Shown here: positions 28,425 through 37,514 of the stretch, in pieces
Position numbering within the stretch: the stretch's first letter is position 1
Layout of the letters: each line of letters starts with the position of its first letter
Source: Oxalobacteraceae bacterium OTU3CAMAD1
Lineage (GTDB): Bacteria; Pseudomonadota; Gammaproteobacteria; Burkholderiales; Burkholderiaceae_D
Direction of reading: 5' to 3'
NCBI GenBank assembly: GCA_024123915.1
Contig: CP099650.1
Coordinates: forward strand, 7,068,001 to 7,132,000
Length of the DNA stretch: 64,000 nt
Notes under the pieces: model-generated
Seen by the model: only the letters and a program-made list of their open reading frames with translations
Databases searched by the model: none
Told to the model about the DNA's origin: nothing
Position numbers and translations under genes: made by a program

Positions 28425-29672
28425 ATGAGCAACGCAGCAACTAATTCCCTGTTCGACACCGCCCCCGACTTCAGCCAGCCGATAGCAGTTTTGAAACATT
28501 GCCACGACCGTATCCGCAAGCAATTGTTGACGATGCAAAACCTGCTGGCCCACCTGCCCGCCCACGGCGCCGATTCCGAGGCGCAAAAAGCCGCGCAGGC
28601 CGTGCTCAAATATTTCAACAACGCCGCCCACCTGCACCATGACGACGAAGAGCAGAACCTGATGCCGATGTTGCAGGCCACTGCCCGCGACGCCGACGCC
28701 GCGCTGCTCGACGAATTGGTGCCGGGCATCCTGGCCGATCATCAGGATATGGACAAGGACTGGGAAATCGTCCGCGCCCAACTGGAAAAAATCGCCGCCG
28801 GGCACAGCGCCGAACTGTCCGCGCCGGACGTGCAGCGCTTCTGCGACGCCTACGCGGCCCATATGGCCAAGGAGGAAGCCAACATCGCGCCGATGGCCAA
28901 GCGCCTGTTCAGCCCAGAGCAGATGGCGCAACTGGGCAGCGCCATGCAATTGCGACGCGGCATCACGCCCGAACTGCCGCAAAGCCAGGTGCCTGAACAG
29001 CAACAGGTCGCCGTCGCCAACGCCGTGGCCGACGGCGTGGTGCTGGCCGATCTGCGCCTCGATTACGGCCGCGCCAGCCTGACGGAAGCGGACGTCCTCG
29101 ATGACCCGATCGCGCAGTTCGGCAAATGGTTCGACGAAGCGCTGCACGCCAAGGTCAACGAGCCGAACGCGATGAGCGTTGCCACGGTGGGCGCCGACGG
29201 CAGGCCGACTTCGCGCATTGTGTTGATCAAGCAATTCGACCAGCGCGGCTTCACCTGGTACACCAACTACGACAGCCAGAAGGGACAGCAATTGCGCGAC
29301 AACCCGCACGCGGCGCTGCTATTCTTTTGGAACGAACTCGAGCGTCAGGTGCGCATCGAAGGCAAGGTCGTCAAAACTTCGGCCGAGGAAAGCGATCAAT
29401 ACTTCTATAGCCGGCCGGTGAAAAGCCAGATCGCCGCGATCGCCTCGCGGCAGAGCGCGCCCGTCGCCAACCGGGAACAGATGGAAGCCAATTACGATGC
29501 GGCGGCCGCCGTCAGCGGCGAGCATCCGGTGCGGCCGGAACACTGGGGCGGTTACCGCCTCGAACCGGTGCGCATCGAATTCTGGCAGGGGCGCCGCTCG
29601 CGCTTCCACGACCGGATCGTGTATGTCAAACAGGCAGATGGCAGCTGGATCAAGGAGCGCTTGCAGCCGTAA
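28425..29672 (+). CDS. pdxH: Hemerythrin-like domain fused to pyridoxamine 5'-phosphate oxidase
   Basis: 415 residues in one frame. Residues 15-170 are a hemerythrin/HHE four-helix domain with the di-iron ligands in place: His25, His72-x3-Glu76, His106 and His146-x3-Glu150. A linker (178-205) leads into a full-length PdxH (about 205-415): [49 protein letters not shown] (FMN), [18 protein letters not shown] and the closing [18 protein letters not shown]. PdxH oxidises pyridoxine/pyridoxamine phosphate to PLP with O2 and releases H2O2. No stop or Met lies at the junction; a GTG near 29038 could in principle start a separate PdxH. Followed by a terminator at 29709. PdxH is normally about 215 residues, so the fusion is unusual. 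Confidence 0.9.
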   Translation: MSNAATNSLFDTAPDFSQPIAVLKHCHDRIRKQLLTMQNLLAHLPAHGADSEAQKAAQAVLKYFNNAAHLHHDDEEQNLMPMLQATARDADAALLDELVPGILADHQDMDKDWEIVRAQLEKIAAGHSAELSAPDVQRFCDAYAAHMAKEEANIAPMAKRLFSPEQMAQLGSAMQLRRGITPELPQSQVPEQQQVAVANAVADGVVLADLRLDYGRASLTEADVLDDPIAQFGKWFDEALHAKVNEPNAMSVATVGADGRPTSRIVLIKQFDQRGFTWYTNYDSQKGQQLRDNPHAALLFFWNELERQVRIEGKVVKTSAEESDQYFYSRPVKSQIAAIASRQSAPVANREQMEANYDAAAAVSGEHPVRPEHWGGYRLEPVRIEFWQGRRSRFHDRIVYVKQADGSWIKERLQP

Positions 29673-29708
29673 CCACGGCACGCGAACGCGCGCCGATTCG
29701 GAAATCCA

Positions 29709-29733
29709 GACCATCGCTTGCGGTGGTCTTTTT
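29709..29733 (+). terminator. Rho-independent terminator of the hemerythrin-PdxH gene
   Basis: GACCATCGC-TT-GCGGTGGTC (one G-T pair) followed by TTTTTATTT. It ends 22 bases before the cfa start, so cfa needs its own promoter or read-through. Confidence 0.8.
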
Positions 29734-29755
29734 ATTTCTGAACCGGAGGTGCATC

Positions 29756-31039
29756 GTGTTAGCACAAGTGTTCGTACAAAATCGCTTCAGCGCCTGGATC
29801 GCCGGCATCCGGCGGCAGATCGCGCTACCGCTGCGCATTGAATTATGGAACGGCCAGTGCGTCGACTTTTCCAGCGAGGCGCCGCGCGTGACGATACGCC
29901 TGCCCAACGTGTCGGCCGCGCGCTACCTGCTCAAGCCGTCGCTGGCCAACCTGGGCACGGCGTATGTCGAAGGCGCGATCGAGGTCAAGGGCGCGGCGCG
30001 CGACATGATCGCCGTCGTCAACGCGCTGGCGCGCACCACGCTCAAGCCCGAGCGCAAGTTCTCGCGCCTGGCGCGCGGCATGAAGCACGACAAGCACAAG
30101 GACGCCGAGGCGATCCGCTACCACTACGACGTCTCCAACGATTTCTACGCGCAATTCCTCGATCCCAACATGGTCTATTCCTGCGCCTACTTCGAGGACG
30201 GCGACGAGGACCTGGCCGCCGCCCAGCTCAAGAAGATCGACCACATCCTGCGCAAGATCGCCCTGCGACCCGGGCACACCTTGCTCGACATCGGCTGCGG
30301 CTGGGGCGCGCTGGTGATCCGCGCGGCACAGCAATACCGGGTGCGCTGCGTCGGCGTCACCCTGTCGGAAAACCAGTGCGCGCTGGCCAGGCAGCGCGTG
30401 CGGCGGGCCGGGCTCGAGCACCTGGTCGAGATCCGCCTGCAGGACTACCGCGACGTGCGCGGACAATACGACCGCATCACCAGCGTCGGCATGTTCGAGC
30501 ATGTCGGCCTGCGGCATTTGCCGGAGTATTTCGCCGCCATCGAACGCCTGCTGGCGCCGGACGGATTGGTGATGAATCACGGCATCACCTCCACCGATGC
30601 AGATAACGGCCAGACGCCCTATGGCGGCGGCGAGTTCATCGACAAATACGTTTTCCCGCATGGCGAGCTGGCGCACGTGGGCAGCGTGCTCAAGGCGATG
30701 CAGCAAGGCGGTCTGGAGGCCTACGACGTGGAAAACCTGCGCCGGCACTATGCGCGCACGTGCGCCATCTGGACCGACAATTTCGAAGCGCACGCCGAGC
30801 GCCTGCGCGCGCTGGCCGGCGACAAGCGCTACCGGATCTGGCACGTATATCTGGCGGGCTGCAGCTACGCGTTCGAGCAGGACTGGATCAGCCTGTATCA
30901 AATCGTCGGCCACAAGGCGGGGCAACGCAGCGGCACGTTGCCGTGGTCGCGCAAATACATGTACCCGGCCACGCCAGGCCCCGTTTTGGCATCGGACACG
31001 GACGACCGCTCAGGCGCGGAGACACGTAGGGCGGATTAG
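29756..31039 (+). CDS. cfa: Cyclopropane-fatty-acyl-phospholipid synthase family methyltransferase
   Basis: 427 residues from GTG 29756, chosen because CCGGAGGTGCATC is ideally spaced; the frame is open 11 codons further up but that overlaps the terminator. HYDVSNDFYAQFLDPNMVYSCAYF, LLDIGCGWGALVIRAAQQY (SAM site), GVTLSENQ and SVGMFEHVG are CFA-synthase motifs. Transfers a methylene from SAM to cis double bonds of membrane phospholipids. The final codons (CGT AGG GCG GAT TAG) come from a palindromic repeat, so the C-terminal RRAD and the stop are repeat-encoded; the catalytic domain ends well before. Confidence 0.9.
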   Translation: MLAQVFVQNRFSAWIAGIRRQIALPLRIELWNGQCVDFSSEAPRVTIRLPNVSAARYLLKPSLANLGTAYVEGAIEVKGAARDMIAVVNALARTTLKPERKFSRLARGMKHDKHKDAEAIRYHYDVSNDFYAQFLDPNMVYSCAYFEDGDEDLAAAQLKKIDHILRKIALRPGHTLLDIGCGWGALVIRAAQQYRVRCVGVTLSENQCALARQRVRRAGLEHLVEIRLQDYRDVRGQYDRITSVGMFEHVGLRHLPEYFAAIERLLAPDGLVMNHGITSTDADNGQTPYGGGEFIDKYVFPHGELAHVGSVLKAMQQGGLEAYDVENLRRHYARTCAIWTDNFEAHAERLRALAGDKRYRIWHVYLAGCSYAFEQDWISLYQIVGHKAGQRSGTLPWSRKYMYPATPGPVLASDTDDRSGAETRRAD

Positions 31040-31060
31040 CGTAGCGTAATCCGCCCTACG
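31025..31060. repeat. CGTAGGGCGGATTA palindrome, perfect copy
   Basis: Arms CGTAGGGCGGATTA (31025-31038) and its exact complement TAATCCGCCCTACG (31047-31060) around an 8-base centre GCGTAGCG. It contains the stop codon of cfa and lies 11 bases from the msrA stop, between convergent genes. Confidence 0.92.
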
Positions 31061-31071
31061 TGGTTCAGAAG

Positions 31072-31623
31072 TCATTTGCTGCGGTGGCCGTGGATCTTAC
31101 GGAACTTGGCCACCTTGGGCGCGACCACGAAGGCGCAATATCCCTGCAACGGATGCCGGCGGAAATAATCCTGGTGATAGTCCTCGGCCTTGTAATACGG
31201 CTGGGCCGGCGACAACTCGGTGACGATGGGCGCGTCCCACACATTGGCCATCTCGGCAACGACCTGGCGCGCGGTCGCCTCCTGCTCCGGCGAATGGTAA
31301 TAGATGACCGAGCGGTACTGCGTGCCGACATCGTTGCCCTGGCGGTTCAGGGTGGTCGGATCGTGGATCGTGAAGAAAATCTCCAGGATGTCGTGATAGG
31401 CGATGACAGATGGATCAAATTGCAATTTCACCACTTCCGCGTGGCCGGTGTCGCCGACGCACACTTGTTCATAGGTGGGATGGGGCATGGCGCCGCCGGT
31501 GTAGCCGGACTCTACGCTAACTACCCCCTTCACCTCCAGGTACACGGCCTCCAGGCACCAAAAGCAGCCGCCGCCCAGAACCGCCGTCTCCAACGCCGCG
31601 CTCGGCGCGCCATTGCTGCCCAT
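31072..31623 (-). CDS. msrA: Peptide-methionine (S)-S-oxide reductase
   Basis: 183 residues from ATG 31623, which has GGAGGGAGCA directly upstream; two earlier in-frame Met codons lack a site. GGGCFWCLEAVYLEVKGV carries the catalytic Cys of GCFWC, then GYTGG, HAEVVKLQFDP and FFTIHDPTTLNRQGNDVGTQYRS. Reduces methionine sulfoxide in proteins using thioredoxin. No MsrB domain is fused. Cytoplasmic, with no signal peptide from this start. Confidence 0.94.
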   Translation of the reverse strand: MGSNGAPSAALETAVLGGGCFWCLEAVYLEVKGVVSVESGYTGGAMPHPTYEQVCVGDTGHAEVVKLQFDPSVIAYHDILEIFFTIHDPTTLNRQGNDVGTQYRSVIYYHSPEQEATARQVVAEMANVWDAPIVTELSPAQPYYKAEDYHQDYFRRHPLQGYCAFVVAPKVAKFRKIHGHRSK

Positions 31624-31770
31624 TGCTCCCTCCGTATCGAAGCCGCATGCCATGGCCCACTGTAACGCAATCGCGCGCCGCACGCAGCTAGTTTACCGCC
31701 TCCCCGTGGGACGCAATCCGACGCCGCCACAAATCTTTGGCATAATGGCTAAAAGAACCCAGGCCGAGCC

Positions 31771-32274
31771 ATGCATACCATTTCCCCCCGCGCTGAAGAA
31801 CGCGCTTTCGACACCGTCCATTTCCGCCAGGCCCTGGGCCAGTTCGCCACCGGCGTGACCGTGATCACCACCCGGCTGGCCGACGGCACGTTCCGCGGCC
31901 TGACGGCCAGCTCCTTCAACTCGGTCTCGCTCGATCCGCCGCTGGTGCTGTGGAGCCTGTCGAACGGCGCCAACAGCATGCCCATCTTCACCGGTAACTC
32001 CCATTATGTAATCAACGTGCTCAGCGCCGGCCAGGCCCACCTGGCCAAGCTGTTCGCCACGCGCGGCAGCAACCCATGGGAAACGGTCGAGTACGAACTG
32101 TCGCGCACGGGCCAGCCCATCCTCAAGGGCGGCTCGGCCTGGTTCGAATGCCACAACCGCAGCCGCTATCCGGAAGGCGACCACGTCATTTTCGTCGGCG
32201 AGGTCGAGTTGTGCGAATTTACGCCGGCGCCGCCGCTGATCTTCCACAGCGGCCAGTTCGGCAGCCTGGGGTAA
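31771..32274 (+). CDS. Flavin reductase family protein (FMN-binding)
   Basis: 167 residues. FRQALGQFATGVTVITTRLADGTFRGLTASSFNSVSLDPPLVLWSL is the flavin-reductase-like split-barrel opening, with LTASSFNSVSLDPP as the flavin phosphate loop and HVIFVGEVELCEF near the end. Such proteins reduce free FMN/FAD with NAD(P)H to feed a two-component monooxygenase. No monooxygenase is adjacent, so the partner is unknown. The next gene, gcdH, starts 88 bases downstream. Confidence 0.87.
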   Translation: MHTISPRAEERAFDTVHFRQALGQFATGVTVITTRLADGTFRGLTASSFNSVSLDPPLVLWSLSNGANSMPIFTGNSHYVINVLSAGQAHLAKLFATRGSNPWETVEYELSRTGQPILKGGSAWFECHNRSRYPEGDHVIFVGEVELCEFTPAPPLIFHSGQFGSLG

Positions 32275-32362
32275 AAACGGAAATTGGTGTCGCCATTTGA
32301 AAAGCCGGGGTCTGCGGCGCGGCATAGAATGCTGGCAGCATTCACCATAATGAGAGACCACC

Positions 32363-33547
32363 ATGAGCCAAGCCCGCGCCCAATTCCACTGGGATGACCC
32401 CTTGTTGCTGGACCAGCAACTGACCGACGACGAGCGCATGGTGCGCGACGCCGCCGCAGCCTATTGCCAGGACAAGCTGGCCCCGCGCATCCTGGAGGCG
32501 TTCCGCCACGAGAAGATGGACACCTCGATCTTCCGCGAAATGGGCGAACTGGGCCTGCTGGGCCCGACCATCCCCGACCAGTACGGCGGCCCCGGCCTGA
32601 ACTACGTCTCCTACGGCTTGATCGCGCGCGAAGTCGAGCGCGTCGACTCCGGCTACCGCTCGATGATGAGCGTGCAATCGTCGCTGGTGATGGTGCCGAT
32701 CTTCGAATTCGGCACCGAGGCCCAGCGCCAGAAATACCTGCCGAAGCTGGCGACCGGCGAATGGATCGGCTGCTTCGGCCTGACCGAGCCCAACCACGGT
32801 TCCGATCCCGGCTCGATGATCACCCGCGCCAAGAAGGTGCCGGGCGGCTACGCGCTGACCGGCGCCAAGATGTGGATCACCAACTCGCCGGTAGCCGACG
32901 TCTTCGTGGTCTGGGCCAAGGACGACGAAGGCGCGATCCGCGGCTTCGTGCTGGAAAAAGGCATGGCCGGCCTGAGCGCGCCCGCCATCCACGGCAAGTT
33001 CGGCCTGCGCGCCTCGCTGACCGGCGAGATCGTCATGGACAACGTGTTCTGCCCGGAGGAGAACGCCTTCCCGGACGTGCGCGGTCTGAAGGGCCCGTTC
33101 ACCTGCCTGAACTCGGCGCGCTACGGCATCGCCTGGGGCGCGCTGGGCGCGGCCGAGGCATGCTGGCACATCGCCCGCCAGTACGTGCTGGACCGCTCGC
33201 AGTTCGGCCGTCCGCTGGCCGCCAACCAACTGGTGCAAAAGAAGCTGGCCGACATGCAAACCGAAATCACCTTGGGCCTGCAGGGCTGCCTGCAACTGGG
33301 CCGCATGAAGGACGCCGGTACGGCGGCGGTGGAAATCACCTCGATGATGAAGCGCAATTCCTGCGGCAAGTCGCTCGACATCGCCCGCGTGGCGCGCGAT
33401 ATGCTCGGCGGTAACGGCATCTCGGACGAGTTCGGCGTCATCCGCCACATGGTCAACCTGGAGGTGGTCAACACCTACGAAGGCACGCACGACATCCACG
33501 CCCTGATCCTGGGCCGCGCGCAGACCGGCATCCAGGCGTTCCAGTAA
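32363..33547 (+). CDS. gcdH: Glutaryl-CoA dehydrogenase
   Basis: 394 residues, acyl-CoA dehydrogenase fold. [20 protein letters not shown] and [17 protein letters not shown] are FAD/substrate segments; the catalytic base is the Glu in [17 protein letters not shown], and the Arg in the substrate pocket lies in [16 protein letters not shown]. These match GcdH, which oxidises and decarboxylates glutaryl-CoA to crotonyl-CoA in lysine/tryptophan catabolism, passing electrons to ETF. Monocistronic as far as seen. Confidence 0.9.
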   Translation: MSQARAQFHWDDPLLLDQQLTDDERMVRDAAAAYCQDKLAPRILEAFRHEKMDTSIFREMGELGLLGPTIPDQYGGPGLNYVSYGLIAREVERVDSGYRSMMSVQSSLVMVPIFEFGTEAQRQKYLPKLATGEWIGCFGLTEPNHGSDPGSMITRAKKVPGGYALTGAKMWITNSPVADVFVVWAKDDEGAIRGFVLEKGMAGLSAPAIHGKFGLRASLTGEIVMDNVFCPEENAFPDVRGLKGPFTCLNSARYGIAWGALGAAEACWHIARQYVLDRSQFGRPLAANQLVQKKLADMQTEITLGLQGCLQLGRMKDAGTAAVEITSMMKRNSCGKSLDIARVARDMLGGNGISDEFGVIRHMVNLEVVNTYEGTHDIHALILGRAQTGIQAFQ

Positions 33548-33592
33548 GCGACGCAACGCGGATTCGGCCGGGCCGGCGAATCCGCGTCACCT

Positions 33593-35047
33593 TCATTTCG
33601 GGCCGCCCAACGCCCGCGATTTCTCGTACAGCTTCTTCGCCTTGTCATTGTCGCCTTGCGCCTGCCAGGCCTCCGCCAGGCTATCCCAGGCATTCGCCGA
33701 CGACGGGAACAACAGCGTATTCAGTTCGAACAAGCGGATGGACTCCGCCACCCCGATGATTTCACGCACCGCATAGCCTGTTCCGTTGACGGCGCCCTCC
33801 AGCGCCGCGCCACGCACGGCGGGATTCGTACGCAGTTTGGCGGCCTGCGCCGCCGCGCCACCATCGGCGGAAGGCTCGAACGCGTAATCGATCAGTCCCG
33901 CCGACACCGCCTCGGTCGGGAAGTCCTTAGGCGCCACCGCCGCCATCACGCTGTTCACCAACGTGCGCGACCAGACATTCTTTACGCTGCCACTGGTCAG
34001 ATAGATGAAAACATAGCCATCGCCCGCTGGTGTATCCCGGAAAGTCCACCGGAGCCTCACCCGCGCGCCGCCGTCATGGCCGACATGCCGGTACTCGCCG
34101 CTCTCGCCATATTCCCAACCGGCGGCAAACACGCCGCGCTGGCCGTTGGACAAGGTCGGCGGCTGCCACAAGCGCGCCAGGGTCGCCCGGTCCACCAATG
34201 CGCCGCTGCGCAGCGCTTGAAGGAATGTGGCAAGGTCGTCCAAGGTCGAATACAGCTCGGCGTGACCGTAGGCGTATTCCGGCCATGACACCACCGGGCT
34301 GGGCTCCAGCCGGCCATTCTTGCTGGTATAAGCGGTCACTGCCCCGCCTTGGGGCAACGCCCCGCCTTGGGGCAACGCCCCGCCTTGGGGCAACGCCCGG
34401 CCGCCCAGCGAGGTATGGCCGAGGCGCAGCTTATCGACGATGCGCTCATGCGCGATTTGCGCGTACGGCTTGCCGTAGCGGGCTTCCAGCAGAGCCGTCA
34501 GCACGAGGTAATTGGTCTGCGTGTAGCGCGACGCCGAACCGGGCGCAAATTGCAGCGGTTTGCCGGCAAGCGCGGTCAGCGCGGCCGGCAAGGTGCCCGG
34601 AAACGACGGCATCGCCTGCGCCTCGTTGAAATACTCCGGCACGCCCGACGTATGATCGAGAAACTGGCGCACGGTGATCGCCTGCCACGCGGCAGGCAGC
34701 AATGGCACATGGGCGCTGGCCGGTCCATCGAGGTCGACCTCGCCCCGCTCAACCAGCTGCATGACGAGCGTGCTGGCGAACAGTTTCGCCAGCGAATACA
34801 CGGGGAAAATGTCAGTGGTGCGCACCGGCCTGCCGCTGGCGATGTCGGCCTGCCCTTCGGCGCCACGGAACAACACTTTACCGTTGTGCGCCACCAGCAC
34901 GGCCTGCCCGGCGATGCCATAGCGCTCCTGGTTGACGTGCATCTGCCTTGTGATCGCAGCGGAAAGGCGATCCGGCGCGGCGCGCGCCACGGCAGGCAAT
35001 ACCAGCTCCAGCATCAGTGCAAGACAATGGAAACGCCGCAAGCTCAA
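33593..35047 (-). CDS. Exported serine hydrolase, beta-lactamase/class C family
   Basis: 484 residues from TTG 35047, chosen because CGGAGG stands ahead and it gives a clean signal peptide ending VARA-APD; upstream frame lacks signals. SLAK (Ser85-x2-Lys88) is the nucleophile motif, RYTQTNY replaces the usual YxN with Gln, and GHDGGARVR stands for the third (HxG/KTG) box. Such proteins are usually esterases or D-amino-acid peptidases, not resistance enzymes. A threefold ALPQGG repeat sits in a loop (about 218-235). A C-terminal TPR-like pair of helices (ANAWDSLAEAWQAQGDNDKAKKLYEKS) ends the protein. Substrate unknown. Confidence 0.82.
   Translation of the reverse strand: MSLRRFHCLALMLELVLPAVARAAPDRLSAAITRQMHVNQERYGIAGQAVLVAHNGKVLFRGAEGQADIASGRPVRTTDIFPVYSLAKLFASTLVMQLVERGEVDLDGPASAHVPLLPAAWQAITVRQFLDHTSGVPEYFNEAQAMPSFPGTLPAALTALAGKPLQFAPGSASRYTQTNYLVLTALLEARYGKPYAQIAHERIVDKLRLGHTSLGGRALPQGGALPQGGALPQGGAVTAYTSKNGRLEPSPVVSWPEYAYGHAELYSTLDDLATFLQALRSGALVDRATLARLWQPPTLSNGQRGVFAAGWEYGESGEYRHVGHDGGARVRLRWTFRDTPAGDGYVFIYLTSGSVKNVWSRTLVNSVMAAVAPKDFPTEAVSAGLIDYAFEPSADGGAAAQAAKLRTNPAVRGAALEGAVNGTGYAVREIIGVAESIRLFELNTLLFPSSANAWDSLAEAWQAQGDNDKAKKLYEKSRALGGPK
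34341..34394. repeat. Three tandem 18-bp units inside the serine hydrolase gene
   Basis: Three identical copies of GCCCCGCCTTGGGGCAAC. Being a multiple of three, copy-number change would keep the frame and only alter the number of ALPQGG hexapeptides. Perfect identity suggests recent expansion. A fourth, diverged unit (GCCCGGCCGCCCAGC) follows. Confidence 0.9.
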
Positions 35048-35140
35048 GATATGCCCTCCGCAGATTAAGTGCCCGCCGACCGGGCGCAACCGGACACAGT
35101 ATATGATGGTATTTAAGCAAAAGTGGATGCGTCCGGGCGA

Positions 35141-35173
35141 AAAAAAACCGCTGCACATCGCAGCGGTTTTTTT
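35141..35173. terminator. Bidirectional rho-independent terminator
   Basis: ACCGCTGC-ACATC-GCAGCGGT flanked by seven A on the left and seven T on the right, so it can stop transcription on both strands. On the minus strand it follows the ompW stop by about 14 bases. Confidence 0.9.
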
Positions 35174-35186
35174 ACCCGGGGCACAA

Positions 35187-35885
35187 TCAGAAATTGAAAC
35201 CCTTGAAGTTGTAGCCGACGCTGACGCTCACCGCCAGCGGATCGAGGCGGATGTCCTGGGTCTGGCCGGTCGAGAAATGCACTTTGGTCTTCAGCATGGT
35301 CTTGATCACGGTCGCATCGACAAACCACTGCTCGTTGATCTTGACGGTGCCGCCGATCTGGTAGCTGGCCGCCCACTTGTCGTCGACCTTGAAGGTCGCG
35401 CCCGGACCGCCGGTGTTCAGGATCGCCGTCAGCTGGCCCGAACCGCGTTCCTTCTGGAAGTGCGCGTACGTGATGCCCAGGCCGACGTATGGCCGGAACA
35501 TCGCGTTCGCCGGCAGGAAGCGGTACTGGATGAACGCCGTCGGCGGCAGCACTTCCGACGTGCCCAGCCTGCCCGTGCCCTCGATCGAGCCCGCGCCGAC
35601 CAGGTCGTGCTTGTACGGCAGGCCCAGGTCGATTTCAGCCGAAATATTATCGGTGACCATGTACGCGAATGCCACGCGCGGTTTGGTGTCCGGGTCGATG
35701 TCGGCCTTGGTGCCCGGCAGCGCCGGCGCGGACACGTCGCCGGAGTCGACCTTCGGCGTGATCTTGTTGATACCGGCGGTGACCAGCCAGGTGCCGGCGG
35801 TTTGTTGCGCCGACGCGGCCGTGGCCACCGACATCGCGGCGGCCAGCGCCAGCAGTTTTACGGTGGTGTTGAAACCCTTGTTCAT
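35187..35885 (-). CDS. ompW: OmpW-family outer-membrane protein
   Basis: 232 residues. Signal peptide ending ASA-QQ; GTWLVTAGINKITPKVDSGD is the OmpW opening, then eight beta strands such as PRVAFAYMVTDNISAEIDLGLPYKHDL, LPPTAFIQYRFLPANAMFRPYVGLGITYAHF and a C-terminal strand VSVSVGYNFKGFNF with terminal Phe. Small eight-stranded barrel thought to pass hydrophobic compounds. Preceded by GGAGACGAT, followed by a terminator. Confidence 0.92.
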   Translation of the reverse strand: MNKGFNTTVKLLALAAAMSVATAASAQQTAGTWLVTAGINKITPKVDSGDVSAPALPGTKADIDPDTKPRVAFAYMVTDNISAEIDLGLPYKHDLVGAGSIEGTGRLGTSEVLPPTAFIQYRFLPANAMFRPYVGLGITYAHFQKERGSGQLTAILNTGGPGATFKVDDKWAASYQIGGTVKINEQWFVDATVIKTMLKTKVHFSTGQTQDIRLDPLAVSVSVGYNFKGFNF

Positions 35886-35950
35886 ATCGTCTCCTGATTT
35901 TTTAATGTGTTGTCCGGCGCGCCGCCTTGGGCGGCGGCCCGAAGACAGAA

Positions 35951-37330
35951 TTACAGCCAGCCCTTGGTCACCAGGCTTCTGGACACGTAGCGGGCCAGCA
36001 GCAGGTTGTTGAACGGGGTCGGGTGGACTTCATCGGCGAACGAGTAGTGGCTGACGTCGCCCGGCTTGAGGTTGCTGCCGTTGCACACCAGCGAGGTGCC
36101 CAGCGCGTTCTTCGGCGAGGTCAGGTCGCAAGCCGGCTCGGTCACGTTGGTCAGGCCGTAAGGGCCGGGATTGGTCGCCTGGTCGTGGCTGACGGCGAAC
36201 ACGTCGACGATCACCACCTTCGGTTCCGCCGACAAGCCGGCGGTCAGCGCGGTGTTGAAGGCGCTGACCATGGCGTTGATCAGCGCCTGGGTCGCGGCCG
36301 ACTGGCCACGGCCCGACGGCGTGGTCGCCACGTCCGGCAGGTTGTTCACCGTCACGAAGTTGGCGCCGTTGGCGATGATCTGCGTCTTGACCAGGTTGGC
36401 CAGCTCGGTGCCGGCGGCGCCCAGCGCGGCGACCAGTTCCGGTCCCTTGGCGGTGGCGTAGTCCAGTCCGGCCTTGTTGCCGGCGGCGGTTGCGTCGGCG
36501 GTCGCCTTGGCGACCATCGGGCCGTAGACGGCCTGCGTAGCGACCGCCGAGTTGCCCGGCTGTACGGCGGCGGCGCCGATGGCCACCTGGGTGATGCTGG
36601 CCTGGCTGCTGCCGGCACGCGCCGCTTCCGTTTGCGCGGCAAAGGCGATGGCCTGGGCGGCGGTTTGCGGATTGGTCGCGCCGGCCGCCAGTTGTGGCAC
36701 CAGGCTTTGCAAGTAAACAGGGCCGCCAGCGGCGGTGCCGGCAGCCGTGGCGCCGGCGCTCAGCGCAGCCAGCTGGAACAGCACGTCGTTACCGCCGGCC
36801 ATGACGAACACCATCTCATCGCCCTTGAACTTGCCGCCGACCGCCTTCAGGTGGTTGGCCACCTGGGTGACGACGGGAATGGTCAGCGCGCCCAGCGCGC
36901 TGCCGGTCAATTTGTTGCCCGGTCCAACAGGATTGGTGACGCGGGCGCCGCCCTGGGCGTAGCCGTAGCAGCCGGCATTGGCCTTCTGAGGCACCGAGAA
37001 GCCTTTGGTGGGGTCGCCGTCGAGGCCGGTGACCGCCGCGCAAGGCGCTGGCAGGCCCAGCTGAGCGGCGACCAGTTCGGTCCAGTTTCTGCCGGTCAGG
37101 GTGGAGGCGATCGCGGTGTTGTCGCCGTTGATGGTGAACTTGCCGCCTTTGAGCGCAGCGACGGTGCCGACGGCATACGAACCCACGTCGGACAGGCTAT
37201 CGCCAAACGACACTTGCGCGCTGTACTTGTTTTTGATGGTCTGATCGCCCGGCTTCGGGTCGGCGCTTCCGCCGCAACCCGCCAGGACGGCCAGAGTCAT
37301 TGCAGCGAGTGCAAATTTGGTGTTGCGCAT
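35951..37330 (-). CDS. SGNH/GDSL-type esterase lipoprotein
   Basis: 459 residues from ATG 37330 (AGGAGACAAT upstream). Lipobox LAVLAGC with Cys at about 18, so a lipoprotein. Hydrolase blocks: FGDSLSDVG (nucleophile Ser), AQGGARV (Gly block), MAGGNDVLFQL (Asn block), and DEVHPTPFNNLLLARYV (Asp-x2-His). A long Ala/Thr-rich insertion (about 195-290) separates blocks III and V. Probably an outer-membrane or periplasmic esterase/lipase. A GC-rich hairpin without T-run lies at about 35921-35938 after the stop. Confidence 0.85.
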   Translation of the reverse strand: MRNTKFALAAMTLAVLAGCGGSADPKPGDQTIKNKYSAQVSFGDSLSDVGSYAVGTVAALKGGKFTINGDNTAIASTLTGRNWTELVAAQLGLPAPCAAVTGLDGDPTKGFSVPQKANAGCYGYAQGGARVTNPVGPGNKLTGSALGALTIPVVTQVANHLKAVGGKFKGDEMVFVMAGGNDVLFQLAALSAGATAAGTAAGGPVYLQSLVPQLAAGATNPQTAAQAIAFAAQTEAARAGSSQASITQVAIGAAAVQPGNSAVATQAVYGPMVAKATADATAAGNKAGLDYATAKGPELVAALGAAGTELANLVKTQIIANGANFVTVNNLPDVATTPSGRGQSAATQALINAMVSAFNTALTAGLSAEPKVVIVDVFAVSHDQATNPGPYGLTNVTEPACDLTSPKNALGTSLVCNGSNLKPGDVSHYSFADEVHPTPFNNLLLARYVSRSLVTKGWL

Positions 37331-37514
37331 ATTGTCTCCTGTAAATATTCTTTTATGATTTGATACGAACGGGCGTGCTATTCGCATGCCAGCTAATATG
37401 CCAGCGCCGGCCGTGCTTGTATAGCAAAACACCCGACAAACTGTCTAGTTGTGCGAAAAAAGGAACAATTGCTCGGCTTTTTCCGTGCAAGCTTAATTTT
37501 CCTCAACTGGCAGG

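Noticed and set aside
33593-35047. AmpC-type antibiotic resistance gene
   Set aside because: Family is the broad class C-like serine hydrolases; the YxN box is altered (YTQ), no ampR is adjacent, and the C-terminal TPR-like tail is unlike AmpC.
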